From: Streptomyces albogriseolus
Lineage (GTDB): Bacteria > Actinomycetota > Actinomycetes > Streptomycetales > Streptomycetaceae
NCBI GenBank assembly: GCA_014650475.1
Contig: BMVA01000009.1
Location: 1 to 64,000 of the forward strand
Direction: 5' to 3'
DNA: 64,000 nucleotides
Shown: positions 56,412 to 64,000 of the stretch, piece after piece
Numbering within the stretch: position 1 is the stretch's first letter
Layout: the number at the start of each line of letters is the position of its first letter
Notes under the pieces: generated by a model
The model's input: the letters and a program-made list of their open reading frames with translations, nothing else
Told to the model about the DNA's origin: nothing
The model's database searches: none
Made by a program: the position numbers and the translations under genes

Positions 56412-57181
56412 CGCAGTCCTCCCCCGCCATGGTCAAGGCCGAGGGCGTCCACAAGTCCTTCGGCCAGGTCGAGGTCCTCAAGGGCATCGACCTGGAGGTG
56501 CAGTCCGGCGAGGTGTTCTGCCTCATCGGCCCCTCCGGCTCGGGCAAGTCGACCTTCCTCCGGTGCATCAACCACCTCGAGAAGATCAACGCCGGCCGTC
56601 TCTATGTGGACGGCGAGCTGGTCGGCTACCGCCAGAAGGGCGACAAGCTGTACGAGCTCAAGGACAGCGAGGTCGCCCTCAAGCGCCGGGACATTGGCAT
56701 GGTCTTCCAGCGCTTCAACCTGTTCCCGCACATGACTGCCGTCGAGAACATCATGGAAGCGCCCGTGCAGGTCAAGGGCGTGTCCAAGGCGGCGGCCAGG
56801 GAGCGGGCGATGCAGCTCCTGGAGCGGGTGGGCCTCGGTGACAAGGCCGGGAACTACCCCTCCCAGCTCTCCGGCGGCCAGCAGCAGCGGGTGGCGATCG
56901 CCCGGGCGCTCGCCATGGACCCGAAGCTGATGCTGTTCGACGAGCCGACCTCGGCGCTCGACCCGGAGCTGGTCGGTGACGTCCTCGACGTCATGCGCGA
57001 CCTGGCCGAGTCGGGCATGACGATGATCGTCGTCACCCACGAGATGGGCTTCGCCCGCGAGGTGGGCGACAGCCTGGTGTTCATGGACGGCGGTGTGGTG
57101 GTCGAGTCCGGCCACCCGCGCGAGGTGCTGACCGACCCGCAGCACGAGCGCACCAAGTCGTTTCTGTCCAAGGTCCTCTGA
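56408..57181 (+). CDS. Amino-acid ABC transporter ATPase
   Basis: A 257-residue GlnQ-type ATPase: Walker [10 protein letters not shown], signature [15 protein letters not shown], Walker [15 protein letters not shown] and the switch His in VVTHEMGFA. Powers import by the preceding permease. The ATG overlaps the permease stop. Confidence 0.95.
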   Translation: MTQSSPAMVKAEGVHKSFGQVEVLKGIDLEVQSGEVFCLIGPSGSGKSTFLRCINHLEKINAGRLYVDGELVGYRQKGDKLYELKDSEVALKRRDIGMVFQRFNLFPHMTAVENIMEAPVQVKGVSKAAARERAMQLLERVGLGDKAGNYPSQLSGGQQQRVAIARALAMDPKLMLFDEPTSALDPELVGDVLDVMRDLAESGMTMIVVTHEMGFAREVGDSLVFMDGGVVVESGHPREVLTDPQHERTKSFLSKVL

Positions 57182-57199
57182 CCTCGGCGCCCGCACGGC

Positions 57200-57235
57200 G
57201 AAGGGGCGGTACGGAGTCCTCCGTACCGCCCCTTC
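57200..57235. terminator. Terminator of the transporter operon
   Basis: GAAGGGGCGGTACGGAG and its exact inverse form a 17-bp potential stem (tip opened to a small loop) between convergent genes; functions in both directions. Confidence 0.85.
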
Positions 57236-57252
57236 CGTCTGCCCCGTGCCTG

Positions 57253-58023
57253 CTACTTCAGGGCCAGCAGCAGGGTGTCCGACGGCGAGCACCACACCGG
57301 GCGGGCCTCGGCGAAGCCGGCCTCGCGGAGCGTGCGCGCGTGCCAGGCCGGGGAGGGGGTGTCGCCCTCGGCGTGCTCGCCGTAGATCTCGAAGCGGCGG
57401 GCGGTCGGCCCGGCGAGGACGGGGTCCTTCGCGGCGAGCTGCCACCACTCGGCCCAGTCGAGGGCGCCCTGTTCCTTGGCCCGGTCCATGCGGGCGTGGC
57501 GCTGGGCGCGCTCGGCCGCGTTGATCCGGGGCGTGGTCTCGTCGGTCATGTGGTCGGCGTTCATGAAGACGCCGCCGTCGCGGACCAGGCCGGCGAGGTG
57601 CCCGTAGAGGTCCGCGAGGGGTTCCCGGTGCAGCCAGTGCAGGGCCGTCGCGGTGAGCACGGCGTCGTAGGAGTCGTGCGGGAGCTGCGTGGCCCAGCCG
57701 GGGTCCTTGAGGTCGGCGGTGACGAAGGTGACCCGCTCGTCGCCGGCGAACGTGCCCTCGGCGATGGCGAGCAGCGCCGGGTCCAGGTCGACGCCGGTGC
57801 TGGTGGCGTCCGGGAGGCGGGCGAGGAGCCGGGCGGTGATGCTGCCGGTGCCGCAGGCAAGGTCCAGGACGCGCGGGGCGGTGCCGACGAGCGCTTCGAC
57901 CATGTCGAGCATGACCCGGAAGCGTTCCTCCCGGTCGGGCATGTACCACTCCTGCTGGCGGTCCCAGCTCTCCTGCCAGGCCTGCCAGTCGGCGCCGGCC
58001 GTGGTGGTGTGCGAGTCCGTCAT
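57253..58023 (-). CDS. Class I SAM-dependent methyltransferase
   Basis: A 256-residue enzyme: motif I VLDLACGTGSIT, then STGVDLDPALLAIAEGTFAG, and DAVLTATALHWLHREPL. ATG 58023 with GGAGG about 6 bases upstream. Unlike the first methyltransferase in the window, it lies beside a transporter terminator and a divergent CGNR regulator; the substrate is unknown. Confidence 0.83.
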   Translation of the reverse strand: MTDSHTTTAGADWQAWQESWDRQQEWYMPDREERFRVMLDMVEALVGTAPRVLDLACGTGSITARLLARLPDATSTGVDLDPALLAIAEGTFAGDERVTFVTADLKDPGWATQLPHDSYDAVLTATALHWLHREPLADLYGHLAGLVRDGGVFMNADHMTDETTPRINAAERAQRHARMDRAKEQGALDWAEWWQLAAKDPVLAGPTARRFEIYGEHAEGDTPSPAWHARTLREAGFAEARPVWCSPSDTLLLALK

Positions 58024-58123
58024 GGGCCCCTCCCTCGCGGTGCACTCCGTAATACCCTGGATGCACGATCGTCTGTTACCCGACCGCACGCACGACCATA
58101 GAGCCCCTTCGTAAGGACTACAA

Positions 58124-58774
58124 GTGGAACTGGCCTATTACTCGGACTACGCCGTCCGTCTCGTGAATACCGAGGAGCCGGTCCGGGGCACGGACGCGCT
58201 CACCTCGGTCGAGGCCGTGCGCGACCTGTTCGGCGGCAACCGGTCGGCCGCCCGGCGGGCCACCGAGGCGGACGTGACGCGGTTCCGCTCGGTCCGGGCC
58301 AGGCTCCGGTCGGTCTTCGAGGCGGCGAACGGCGGCGACGAGACCCTCGCCGTCGACCTGCTGAACTCCCTGCTGCTGGAGTTCCCGGTGAGCCCGCAGA
58401 TCTCCGGCCACGACTTCCGCGACGACGACGGCCGCCCGCTGTGGCACATGCACCTGGCCGACCATCCGTCCAACGCGACCGCCGGTTACGCCGCGATCGC
58501 CGCGATGGGCCTGGCCTTCCACCTCACCGAGTACGGCGTCGACCGCCTCGGGCTCTGCGAGGCGGCGCCCTGCCGCAACGCCTACCTGGACACCTCGACC
58601 AACCGCTCCCGGCGCTACTGCTCGGACCGCTGCGCCACCCGTGCGAACGTGGCCGCCTACCGGGCCCGCAAACGCCTGGAGGCGGACCGGTCGGAGAGCA
58701 CCGGGCGGGCCGACGTCAGCAGCCAGCCCAGCAGCGCCGGCGGCGACCGCCGGGCCGTGGAGCGCGGCCGGTAA
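58124..58774 (+). CDS. CGNR zinc-finger transcription factor-like protein
   Basis: A 216-residue protein: an N-terminal helical domain (VRLVNTEEPVRGTDALTSVE) and a C-terminal zinc finger with the Cys pair CEAAPCRNAYLDTSTNRSRR and YCSDRCATRANVAAYR. It likely binds DNA after sensing a ligand with its N-terminal domain. GTG start. The last 118 bp overlap the convergent sodX gene. Confidence 0.85.
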   Translation: MELAYYSDYAVRLVNTEEPVRGTDALTSVEAVRDLFGGNRSAARRATEADVTRFRSVRARLRSVFEAANGGDETLAVDLLNSLLLEFPVSPQISGHDFRDDDGRPLWHMHLADHPSNATAGYAAIAAMGLAFHLTEYGVDRLGLCEAAPCRNAYLDTSTNRSRRYCSDRCATRANVAAYRARKRLEADRSESTGRADVSSQPSSAGGDRRAVERGR

Positions 58775-59091
58775 CGGAACCGGACCCGGCCCAGCACCAG
58801 CTCGTCGGGGACGACGCCGTAGTCGGTGCTGTCGCCGCCCGCGTACGCGTTGTCCCCGAGCACCCACCAGCCGCCGTCGCGCCGCTCGGCCGCCCGCTTG
58901 ACGACCAGCAGGTCCTGCTGGAACGGATGGCGCAGCACGATCACGTCGCCGCGTTTCACCCGCGCCCCGTAGTGGACCAGGAGCCGGTCCCCGTGGTGCA
59001 GCGTGGGCACCATCGAGGGCCCGGTCACCTCGGCCACCCCGAAGGGCAGCGGCGCCCTCACCCGCTCGGCGTCCTGCGACAGCTCCGGCAT
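58657..59091 (-). CDS. sodX: Nickel-SOD maturation protease SodX (S26 peptidase)
   Basis: A 144-residue signal-peptidase-I-like enzyme with Ser26 in VTGPSMVPTL and Lys65 in LLVVKRAAER, plus GDNAYAGGDSTDYG. It lacks a membrane segment, as expected for the cytoplasmic protease that trims the SodN leader. It is divergent from sodN, the conserved arrangement. The C-terminal extension (after RYRPRS) overlaps the CGNR gene antiparallel by 118 bp. Confidence 0.9.
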   Translation of the reverse strand: MPELSQDAERVRAPLPFGVAEVTGPSMVPTLHHGDRLLVHYGARVKRGDVIVLRHPFQQDLLVVKRAAERRDGGWWVLGDNAYAGGDSTDYGVVPDELVLGRVRFRYRPRSTARRSPPALLGWLLTSARPVLSDRSASRRLRAR

Positions 59092-59237
59092 CTCCCGGCA
59101 CCTCCCCGGTTCTTCCTCCACCAGTCTCAGTCTGACCCCGGACTTTTGTCCTAAGCCCACGGGGGCACTCGCGAAAACCGGTCCGTCACGGAGTAATGTC
59201 CCCTGTGAGAAGACGATCACGAGGAAGGAAACGCTTC

Positions 59238-59633
59238 ATGCTTTCCCGCCTGTTTGCCCCCAGGGTCAAGGTCAGCGCCCACTGCGACCTGCCCTGCGGT
59301 GTGTACGACCCGGCCCAGGCCCGCATCGAGGCGGAGTCGGTCAAGGCCGTCCAGGAGAAGATGGCCGGCAACGACGACCCGCACTTCCAGGCCCGCGCCA
59401 CGGTCATCAAGGAGCAGCGCGCCGAGCTGGCGAAGCACCACGTCTCCGTGCTGTGGAGCGACTACTTCAAGCCGCCGCACTTCGAGAAGTACCCGGAGCT
59501 GCACCAGCTGGTCAACGACACCCTGAAGGCCCTCTCGGCCGCCAAGGCGTCGACCGACCCGGCCACCGGCCAGAAGGCGCTGGACTACATCGCCCAGATC
59601 GACAAGATCTTCTGGGAGACCAAGAAGGCCTGA
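59238..59633 (+). CDS. sodN: Nickel superoxide dismutase
   Basis: A 131-residue precursor. A 14-residue leader (MLSRLFAPRVKVSA) is followed by the nickel hook HCDLPCGVYD, whose His1, Cys2 and Cys6 bind nickel after cleavage by SodX. Dismutates superoxide. ATG with GAAGGA 8 bases upstream. A TAATGT (59194-59199) may be the -10. Nickel typically induces sodN in Streptomyces. The terminator follows. Confidence 0.96.
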   Translation: MLSRLFAPRVKVSAHCDLPCGVYDPAQARIEAESVKAVQEKMAGNDDPHFQARATVIKEQRAELAKHHVSVLWSDYFKPPHFEKYPELHQLVNDTLKALSAAKASTDPATGQKALDYIAQIDKIFWETKKA

Positions 59634-59699
59634 CCCGGCCTCGCCGCTCCTTACGGCCGGCGGTCGGTGCACCATCGCGGGTCTGGGGCTTTTTCCTGA

Positions 59700-59730
59700 G
59701 GGGGCCCGTCGCTTCACGCGGCGGGCCCCC
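59700..59730 (+). terminator. sodN terminator
   Basis: A 13-bp stem (GGGGGCCCGTCGC with its complement, one G-U pair) and short loop, followed by TTCGGTGTTT. Confidence 0.8.
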
Positions 59731-59778
59731 TTCGGTGTTTCCCGGCGTCGCCCGCGGGGCCCGTGGGATGCTGGGCGC

Positions 59779-60201
59779 ATGGAGCTGGAGGACCTGGTCC
59801 GGCTGCGGCGGGCCCGGGACCGGATGGACCGGGAGTACGCCGAGCCCCTCGACATCGCGGAGCTGGCGCGGACCGCGCTGATGTCGCCCGGCCACTTCCA
59901 GCGCAGCTTCCGGGCGGCGTACGGGCAGACGCCGTACGCGTATCTGATGACGCGGCGGATCGAGCGCGCGAAGGCGCTGCTGCGCAAGGGCGACCTTTCG
60001 GTGACCGAGGTGTGTCTCGCGGTCGGCTGCACCTCCCTCGGATCGTTCAGCTCGCGCTTCACCGAGCTGGTCGGGGAGACGCCGAGTGCCTATCGCGCCC
60101 GCTCGCACGAGGAGAGCGCGGTCATCCCGCCGTGCGTCGTGCGGACGTACACCCGGCCGGTCCGGGTCCGGCGGCGGGTCGATCCGAGCGGGAACCTCTG
60201 A
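59779..60201 (+). CDS. AraC-family helix-turn-helix regulator
   Basis: A 140-residue protein made almost only of the AraC DNA-binding domain: LDIAELARTALMSPGHFQRS and SVTEVCLAVGCTSLGSFSSR. It has no ligand domain. The VOC gene follows 29 bp later, and this pair is common in actinomycetes, so it probably regulates it. Confidence 0.87.
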   Translation: MELEDLVRLRRARDRMDREYAEPLDIAELARTALMSPGHFQRSFRAAYGQTPYAYLMTRRIERAKALLRKGDLSVTEVCLAVGCTSLGSFSSRFTELVGETPSAYRARSHEESAVIPPCVVRTYTRPVRVRRRVDPSGNL

Positions 60202-60230
60202 CGTGAGCGGCACGGCCTAGCGTGGACGGC

Positions 60231-60671
60231 ATGAACAGGAACGGTATGGACAGGGCGACGGACGTGCGGCTCGCCCAGTGCTTCATCGCGGTCGACGACC
60301 ACGACAAGGCGCTGGCGTTCTACTGCGACGTACTGGGCTTCGAGGTGCGCAACGACGTGGGGTTCGAGGGGATGCGCTGGGTGACCGTCGGCTCCCCCGA
60401 GCAGGACGTGGAGATCGTCCTGGAGCCGCCGGCCGCGAGCCCGGACGCCTCCCCCGCCGACAAGCAGGCGATGGCCGAGCTGCTCGCCAAGGGCATGCTG
60501 CGCGGGGTCAACTTCACCACCACCGACTGCGACGCCCTCTTCGAGCGGGTGCGGGCCGCGGGCGCCGACGTGCTCCAGGAGCCGGTGGACCAGCCGTACG
60601 GGATGCGGGACTGCGCGTTCCGCGACCCGGCGGGGAACATGGTGCGCTTCCTGGAGCGCCCCGCGGACTGA
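60231..60671 (+). CDS. VOC-family (glyoxalase/bleomycin-resistance fold) protein
   Basis: A 146-residue protein with a VOC fold: CFIAVDDHDKALAFYCDVLG, GMRWVTVGSPEQDVEIVLEP, and DCAFRDPAGNMVRFLERP with a metal-ligand Glu at the end. Such proteins act as dioxygenases, isomerases or binding proteins; the substrate is unknown. It is translated right after the AraC regulator. Confidence 0.85.
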   Translation: MNRNGMDRATDVRLAQCFIAVDDHDKALAFYCDVLGFEVRNDVGFEGMRWVTVGSPEQDVEIVLEPPAASPDASPADKQAMAELLAKGMLRGVNFTTTDCDALFERVRAAGADVLQEPVDQPYGMRDCAFRDPAGNMVRFLERPAD

Positions 60672-60710
60672 GCGCCCGCCGGGCACCCGCCCGTTCCGCG
60701 CCGCACGGCA

Positions 60711-61154
60711 TCAACGCGCCAGGGTCACGCCCGCAGCCGGAACCAGGACCGCCGCCGCCACCGCGACCGGGAGGGCGACGGCCAGTGCGGCGACCGCCCC
60801 GCGCCGGACGGAGCCCGGCGGCAGCGGGCCGCCGGGGGCCAGTCCGGCCCAGAGCCGGGCGGTCTCCCGGCGCTCACCGGCGCGCCGCAGCGCGGCCCGG
60901 ACCCGCAGGACGGTGACGGCGGTGCCGCCTGCCGCCGTCACCGCGCACGGCGCCCACCACGACGCCGTGACCAGCAGGGTCAGGCCGACGGCCGCGACGG
61001 TGCCCCAGCCGGTCAGACAGGCGAACGCCGCGGTCCGGCGGGAGGGCGGCCGGTCGGCCGCCCCGGCCCGCAGGTCGGCCAGGGCCGGCAGGTACCAGAC
61101 GCAGCCGGCGCCGGTGACCAGCGCGCACCCGAGGGCGAGGACGGGCTGCGCCAT
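60711..61154 (-). CDS. Hypothetical membrane protein beside cytochrome oxidase
   Basis: A 147-residue protein with about four hydrophobic segments and an Arg-rich cytoplasmic stretch (RVRAALRRAGERRETA). It starts 3 bp after the oxidase subunit I stop, so it is coexpressed. Could be a small accessory subunit, but no recognised family. Confidence 0.6.
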   Translation of the reverse strand: MAQPVLALGCALVTGAGCVWYLPALADLRAGAADRPPSRRTAAFACLTGWGTVAAVGLTLLVTASWWAPCAVTAAGGTAVTVLRVRAALRRAGERRETARLWAGLAPGGPLPPGSVRRGAVAALAVALPVAVAAAVLVPAAGVTLAR

Positions 61155-61157
61155 GGC

Positions 61158-62870
61158 TCATCGCCTCGCTTCCAGGGCGGCGACCTCGGGGTGGTGCAGG
61201 TCGAACGCCGGGGACTCGCTGCGGATCTTCGGCAGGGAGACGAAGTTGTGGCGCGGAGGCGGGCAGGAGGTGGCCCACTCCAGCGAGCGGCTGTAGCCCC
61301 AGGGGTCGTCCACGCCGACCGGCTTGCCGTACTTGGCGGTCTTCCAGACGTTGTAGAAGAACGGCAGGACCGACAGGCCGAGCAGGAACGAGCCGATGGA
61401 GGACAGGGTGTTGAGGGCGGTGAAGCCGTCCGCCGCCAGGTAGTCGGCGTACCGGCGGGGCATGCCCTCCACGCCCAGCCAGTGCTGGACCAGGAAGGTC
61501 ATGTGGAAGCCGATCGTGAGCGTCCAGAAGGTGATCTTCCCGAGCCGTTCGTCGAGCATCTTGCCGGTGAACTTCGGCCACCAGAAGTGGAATCCGGCGA
61601 ACATCGCGTACACCACCGTGCCGAACACGGTGTAGTGGAAGTGCGCGACGACGAAGTACGTGTCCGAGACGTGGAAGTCCAGCGGCGGCGAGGCGAGCAG
61701 AACTCCCGTCAGACCGCCGAAGAGGAACGTCACCAGGAAGCCCAGCGTCCACAGCATCGGCGTCTCGAAGGAGAGGCTGCCCTTCCACATGGTGCCGATC
61801 CAGTTGAAGAACTTCACGCCCGTCGGCACCGCGATCAGCATCGTCATGAACGAGAAGAACGGCAGCAGCACACCGCCCGTGACGTACATGTGGTGCGCCC
61901 ACACGGTCACGGAGAGACCGCCGATGGCGATGGTCGCGCCGATCAGCCCCATGTACCCGAACATCGGCTTGCGGGAGAAGACCGGGATCACCTCGGAGAC
62001 GATGCCGAAGAACGGCAGCGCCAGGATGTACACCTCGGGATGGCCGAAGAACCAGAACAGGTGCTGCCACAGCAGCGCCCCGCCGTTGGCAGGGTCGAAG
62101 ATGTGGCTGCCGAACTTCCGGTCGCACTCCAGCGCGAACAGGGCCGCCGCAAGGACCGGGAAGACGATCAGCACGAGCAGCGCCGTGAGCAGCACGTTCC
62201 AGGTGAAGATCGGCATGCGGAACATCGTCATGCCGGGCGCGCGCATGCAGATGATGGTCGTGATGAAGTTGACCGCGCCGAGGATCGAGCCGAAGCCCGA
62301 GAGGGCGACGCCCATGATCCAGAAGTCGGCGCCGATGCCCGGCGAGTAGACCTCGTTCGACAGCGGCGCGTACAGGAACCAGCCGAAGTCGGCGGCCCCG
62401 CCCGGGGTGAGGAAGCCGGCCGCCGCGATCGTGGAGCCGAACAGGAACAGCCAGAACGCCAGCATGTTCAGCCGCGGGAACGCCACGTCGGGGGCGCCGA
62501 TCTGCAGCGGCATGATCCAGTTGGCGAAGCCGGTGAACAGCGGCATGGCGAACATCAGCAGCATGATCGAACCGTGCATCGTGAACGCCTGGTTGAACTG
62601 CTCGTTCGACATGATCTGCAGGCCGGGCCGGGCGAGCTCGGCGCGCATCATCAGCGCCATCACCCCGCCGACGACGAAGAAGACGAACGCGCTGACCAGG
62701 TACAGCGTGCCGATCTTCTTGTGGTCGGTGGTCGTCAGCCAGTCCACCCAGGCGGCCCGGTGCGTCGCGGCCGGCTGCGGGGCCGACCGCGCGGGCGCGG
62801 CCGCCTCCGGAGCCGGCCGGGGCCGCTCGTCCACGGCGGCTTCCAGCTGCTGCGTGTGTATCTCGTCCAC
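61158..62870 (-). CDS. ctaD: Cytochrome c oxidase subunit I (CtaD-type)
   Basis: A 570-residue heme-copper oxidase subunit with 12 membrane segments. Heme a ligand is in FTMHGSIML, CuB ligands and Tyr in [13 protein letters not shown] and WAHHMYVT, and heme ligands in [11 protein letters not shown]. It reduces oxygen and pumps protons. GTG 62870 has GGAGG about 10 bases upstream; an upstream ATG at 62906 is less likely. No subunit II, III or bc complex genes are adjacent, so it is probably a second copy apart from the main cluster. Confidence 0.93.
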   Translation of the reverse strand: MDEIHTQQLEAAVDERPRPAPEAAAPARSAPQPAATHRAAWVDWLTTTDHKKIGTLYLVSAFVFFVVGGVMALMMRAELARPGLQIMSNEQFNQAFTMHGSIMLLMFAMPLFTGFANWIMPLQIGAPDVAFPRLNMLAFWLFLFGSTIAAAGFLTPGGAADFGWFLYAPLSNEVYSPGIGADFWIMGVALSGFGSILGAVNFITTIICMRAPGMTMFRMPIFTWNVLLTALLVLIVFPVLAAALFALECDRKFGSHIFDPANGGALLWQHLFWFFGHPEVYILALPFFGIVSEVIPVFSRKPMFGYMGLIGATIAIGGLSVTVWAHHMYVTGGVLLPFFSFMTMLIAVPTGVKFFNWIGTMWKGSLSFETPMLWTLGFLVTFLFGGLTGVLLASPPLDFHVSDTYFVVAHFHYTVFGTVVYAMFAGFHFWWPKFTGKMLDERLGKITFWTLTIGFHMTFLVQHWLGVEGMPRRYADYLAADGFTALNTLSSIGSFLLGLSVLPFFYNVWKTAKYGKPVGVDDPWGYSRSLEWATSCPPPRHNFVSLPKIRSESPAFDLHHPEVAALEARR

Positions 62871-63046
62871 CGGACGTCTTCCTCCCCATGTGTGGTGCGC
62901 GCCCATGATCGGCGGGGGGAGGACGGCTCCGCATGGGTCGAAAGGTCCCCGCGCGGGTCCCGGGGCGGGGGCCGAAGGTCCCGATCGCGGTGTCAGAACC
63001 GAGGGCGGGGAGCGGGACGTCCGTGCGCGGGGTCAGGGGCCGCGGG

Positions 63047-63670
63047 TCAGTCCTGCGCGCGGGCCGCGCGGGGTTCGCGCCACATCGGGTACATGAGGGG
63101 GCCGTCGGGGAGACGCAGGGGCTCGCCGACGGGCGCGAAGCCGAGCCGGCGGTACAGGCGGACGCTGCGCTCGCTGCTCGCCTCCAGGTACGCGGCGCGG
63201 TCCTGGCGGTCGCAGCGGTCGAGGACGGAGCCGATCAGCGCGGTGCCGAGCCCCTCGCCCTGCCGGCCGGGGGCCACGCCGATCATCCACAGGTACTCGT
63301 GGGCGCGGCCCTGCGGGTGGACGCCCGCGGTGAGCCGGCCGATCATCTCCACCCGCTCGTTGTCCGGGTCGACGGCCCGGCGCAGCTCGGCGAACTCGTC
63401 CTCGCCCCCGGCCGCTCCGCCGTGGCCGGGGTCCTCCGCCGGGACGGACATCCACAGGGCGCACGCCGAGCCGTCCTCGACGAGGTCGACGCGCCCGTCG
63501 GCGAGGGTGGCGTCGGTGAACGCGGCCATGAGCCGGTGGTGCGTCGCACGCCGGTACTCCGCGCCGGGGAAGACCCAGCTGCTGACCGGATCGTCCTGGA
63601 ACGCCTCGTCCAGCAGCCGGACCACCAGCTCCCGGTCGTCCCCGCCGGCCGTCCGGATCGCCACGCCCAT
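63047..63670 (-). CDS. GNAT-family N-acetyltransferase
   Basis: A 207-residue enzyme: acetyl-CoA pocket motif GVAPGRQGEGLGTAL, then LEASSERSVRLYRRLGFAPV. N-terminal RELVVRLLDEAFQDDPVSSW is typical of small-molecule acetyltransferases. The substrate is unknown. Confidence 0.85.
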   Translation of the reverse strand: MGVAIRTAGGDDRELVVRLLDEAFQDDPVSSWVFPGAEYRRATHHRLMAAFTDATLADGRVDLVEDGSACALWMSVPAEDPGHGGAAGGEDEFAELRRAVDPDNERVEMIGRLTAGVHPQGRAHEYLWMIGVAPGRQGEGLGTALIGSVLDRCDRQDRAAYLEASSERSVRLYRRLGFAPVGEPLRLPDGPLMYPMWREPRAARAQD

Positions 63671-63743
63671 GTCCGCCCCTTAGCCTCAACCATCGCTGTC
63701 CGTACGGGGGTTGAGACTAGCCGGGGCGGGCGTGGGAACAGGG

Positions 63744-63782
63744 GGCGGGCCCCGCACACCGTGGGGAAGTGCGGGACCCGCC
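63744..63782 (-). terminator. Hairpin downstream of the right-edge gene
   Basis: GGCGGGCCCCGCAC pairs with GTGCGGGACCCGCC (one mismatch) around an 11-base loop. It is positioned to end transcription of the minus-strand gene entering from the right. Confidence 0.65.
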
Positions 63783-63867
63783 GGTCCGGGACCACGGAGC
63801 CGTACGGGTCAGGGTCCGCACGGCGGGACGTGGCCCCGGGGTCGGGGGGACGGCCTGCGCCGTCCCG

Positions 63868-64000
63868 TCAGGTGCTGCGCCGGGTCACGAACTCGGCGAG
63901 GGCCAGCAGCCCTCCCGCCGCCTCCGGGTCCGGCACCGCACGGGCCACCTCCTGCATCGCGCGGGCCATCCGGTCCGCCGCCTGGGTCTGCGCCCAGTCA
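63868..64000 (-). CDS. Partial 3' end, possible polyprenyl synthetase
   Basis: Only the last 44 codons are in the window. They read DWAQTQAADRMARAMQEVAR and end LLALAEFVTRRST, which fits the C-terminal helix of Streptomyces polyprenyl (geranylgeranyl) diphosphate synthases. No catalytic DDxxD motif is visible, so this is tentative; any helical protein is possible. Confidence 0.45.
   Translation of the reverse strand, partial: DWAQTQAADRMARAMQEVARAVPDPEAAGGLLALAEFVTRRST

Overview
The window reads as a Streptomyces chromosome. GC content is very high, GTG/TTG starts and 4-bp ATGA/GTGA overlaps are common, and family markers are typical of the genus: a conservon (CvnA-D), the sodN-sodX nickel superoxide dismutase pair, an actinobacterial multifunctional 2-oxoglutarate decarboxylase (KGD/SucA), and a lon gene preceded by an HspR-type operator. 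From memory, the order Ku/LigD, FtsW/PBP, conservon, lon, two-component pair, sucA, malic enzyme, amino-acid ABC transporter, sodN resembles the S. coelicolor SCO53xx-SCO52xx interval; I could not check this.

Region 1 (about 1-11.6 kb) is accessory. Positions 1-5463 look like the end of an integrated element of visibly lower GC carrying a type III restriction-modification pair (mod-res). It ends at a 47-bp copy of the 3' part of a tRNA-Arg(CCG), followed by a tRNA-like terminator, as expected for an attachment site. To the right are an HxlR regulator with a SnoaL-like partner, an APH-fold kinase, two 3' gene halves fused by an apparent deletion (aldo/keto reductase and an XRE/TPR regulator), a formyl-THF cyclo-ligase-like protein, a probable phosphorothioate-dependent SBD-HNH nuclease, and a VapBC-like pair whose toxin is broken twice.

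Region 2 (11.6-29.9 kb) carries housekeeping and regulatory genes: a methyltransferase; a CAAX protease with a histidine kinase and NarL-type regulator; an ECF sigma factor with a membrane partner; a ketosynthase with an unusual 170-residue N-terminal extension; the divergent NHEJ genes Ku and LigD-Pol; a NERD protein; a phosphatase; a secreted SH3 protein; an FtsW/PBP pair; an AurF-like di-iron oxygenase; a TetR regulator; and a coiled-coil NlpC/P60 hydrolase.

Region 3 (29.8-44.1 kb) holds a conservon with a StyA-like flavin monooxygenase downstream, a PP2C-like protein, a MarR regulator, a secreted GH25 muramidase, Lon, a spermidine-synthase-like protein and an OmpR-type two-component system.

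Region 4 (44.1-64 kb) holds KGD/SucA, a DUF4097-PadR operon with a candidate PadR operator, an HTH/Clp-N pair behind two copies of GTCAA-N6-TTGAC embedded in a probably leaderless promoter, an oxidoreductase, malic enzyme, a polar amino-acid ABC transporter, a methyltransferase, a CGNR protein, sodX/sodN, an AraC-VOC pair, a stand-alone cytochrome oxidase subunit I, a GNAT enzyme and the 3' end of a possible polyprenyl synthetase. No rRNA gene, intact tRNA, CRISPR array or transposase was seen.
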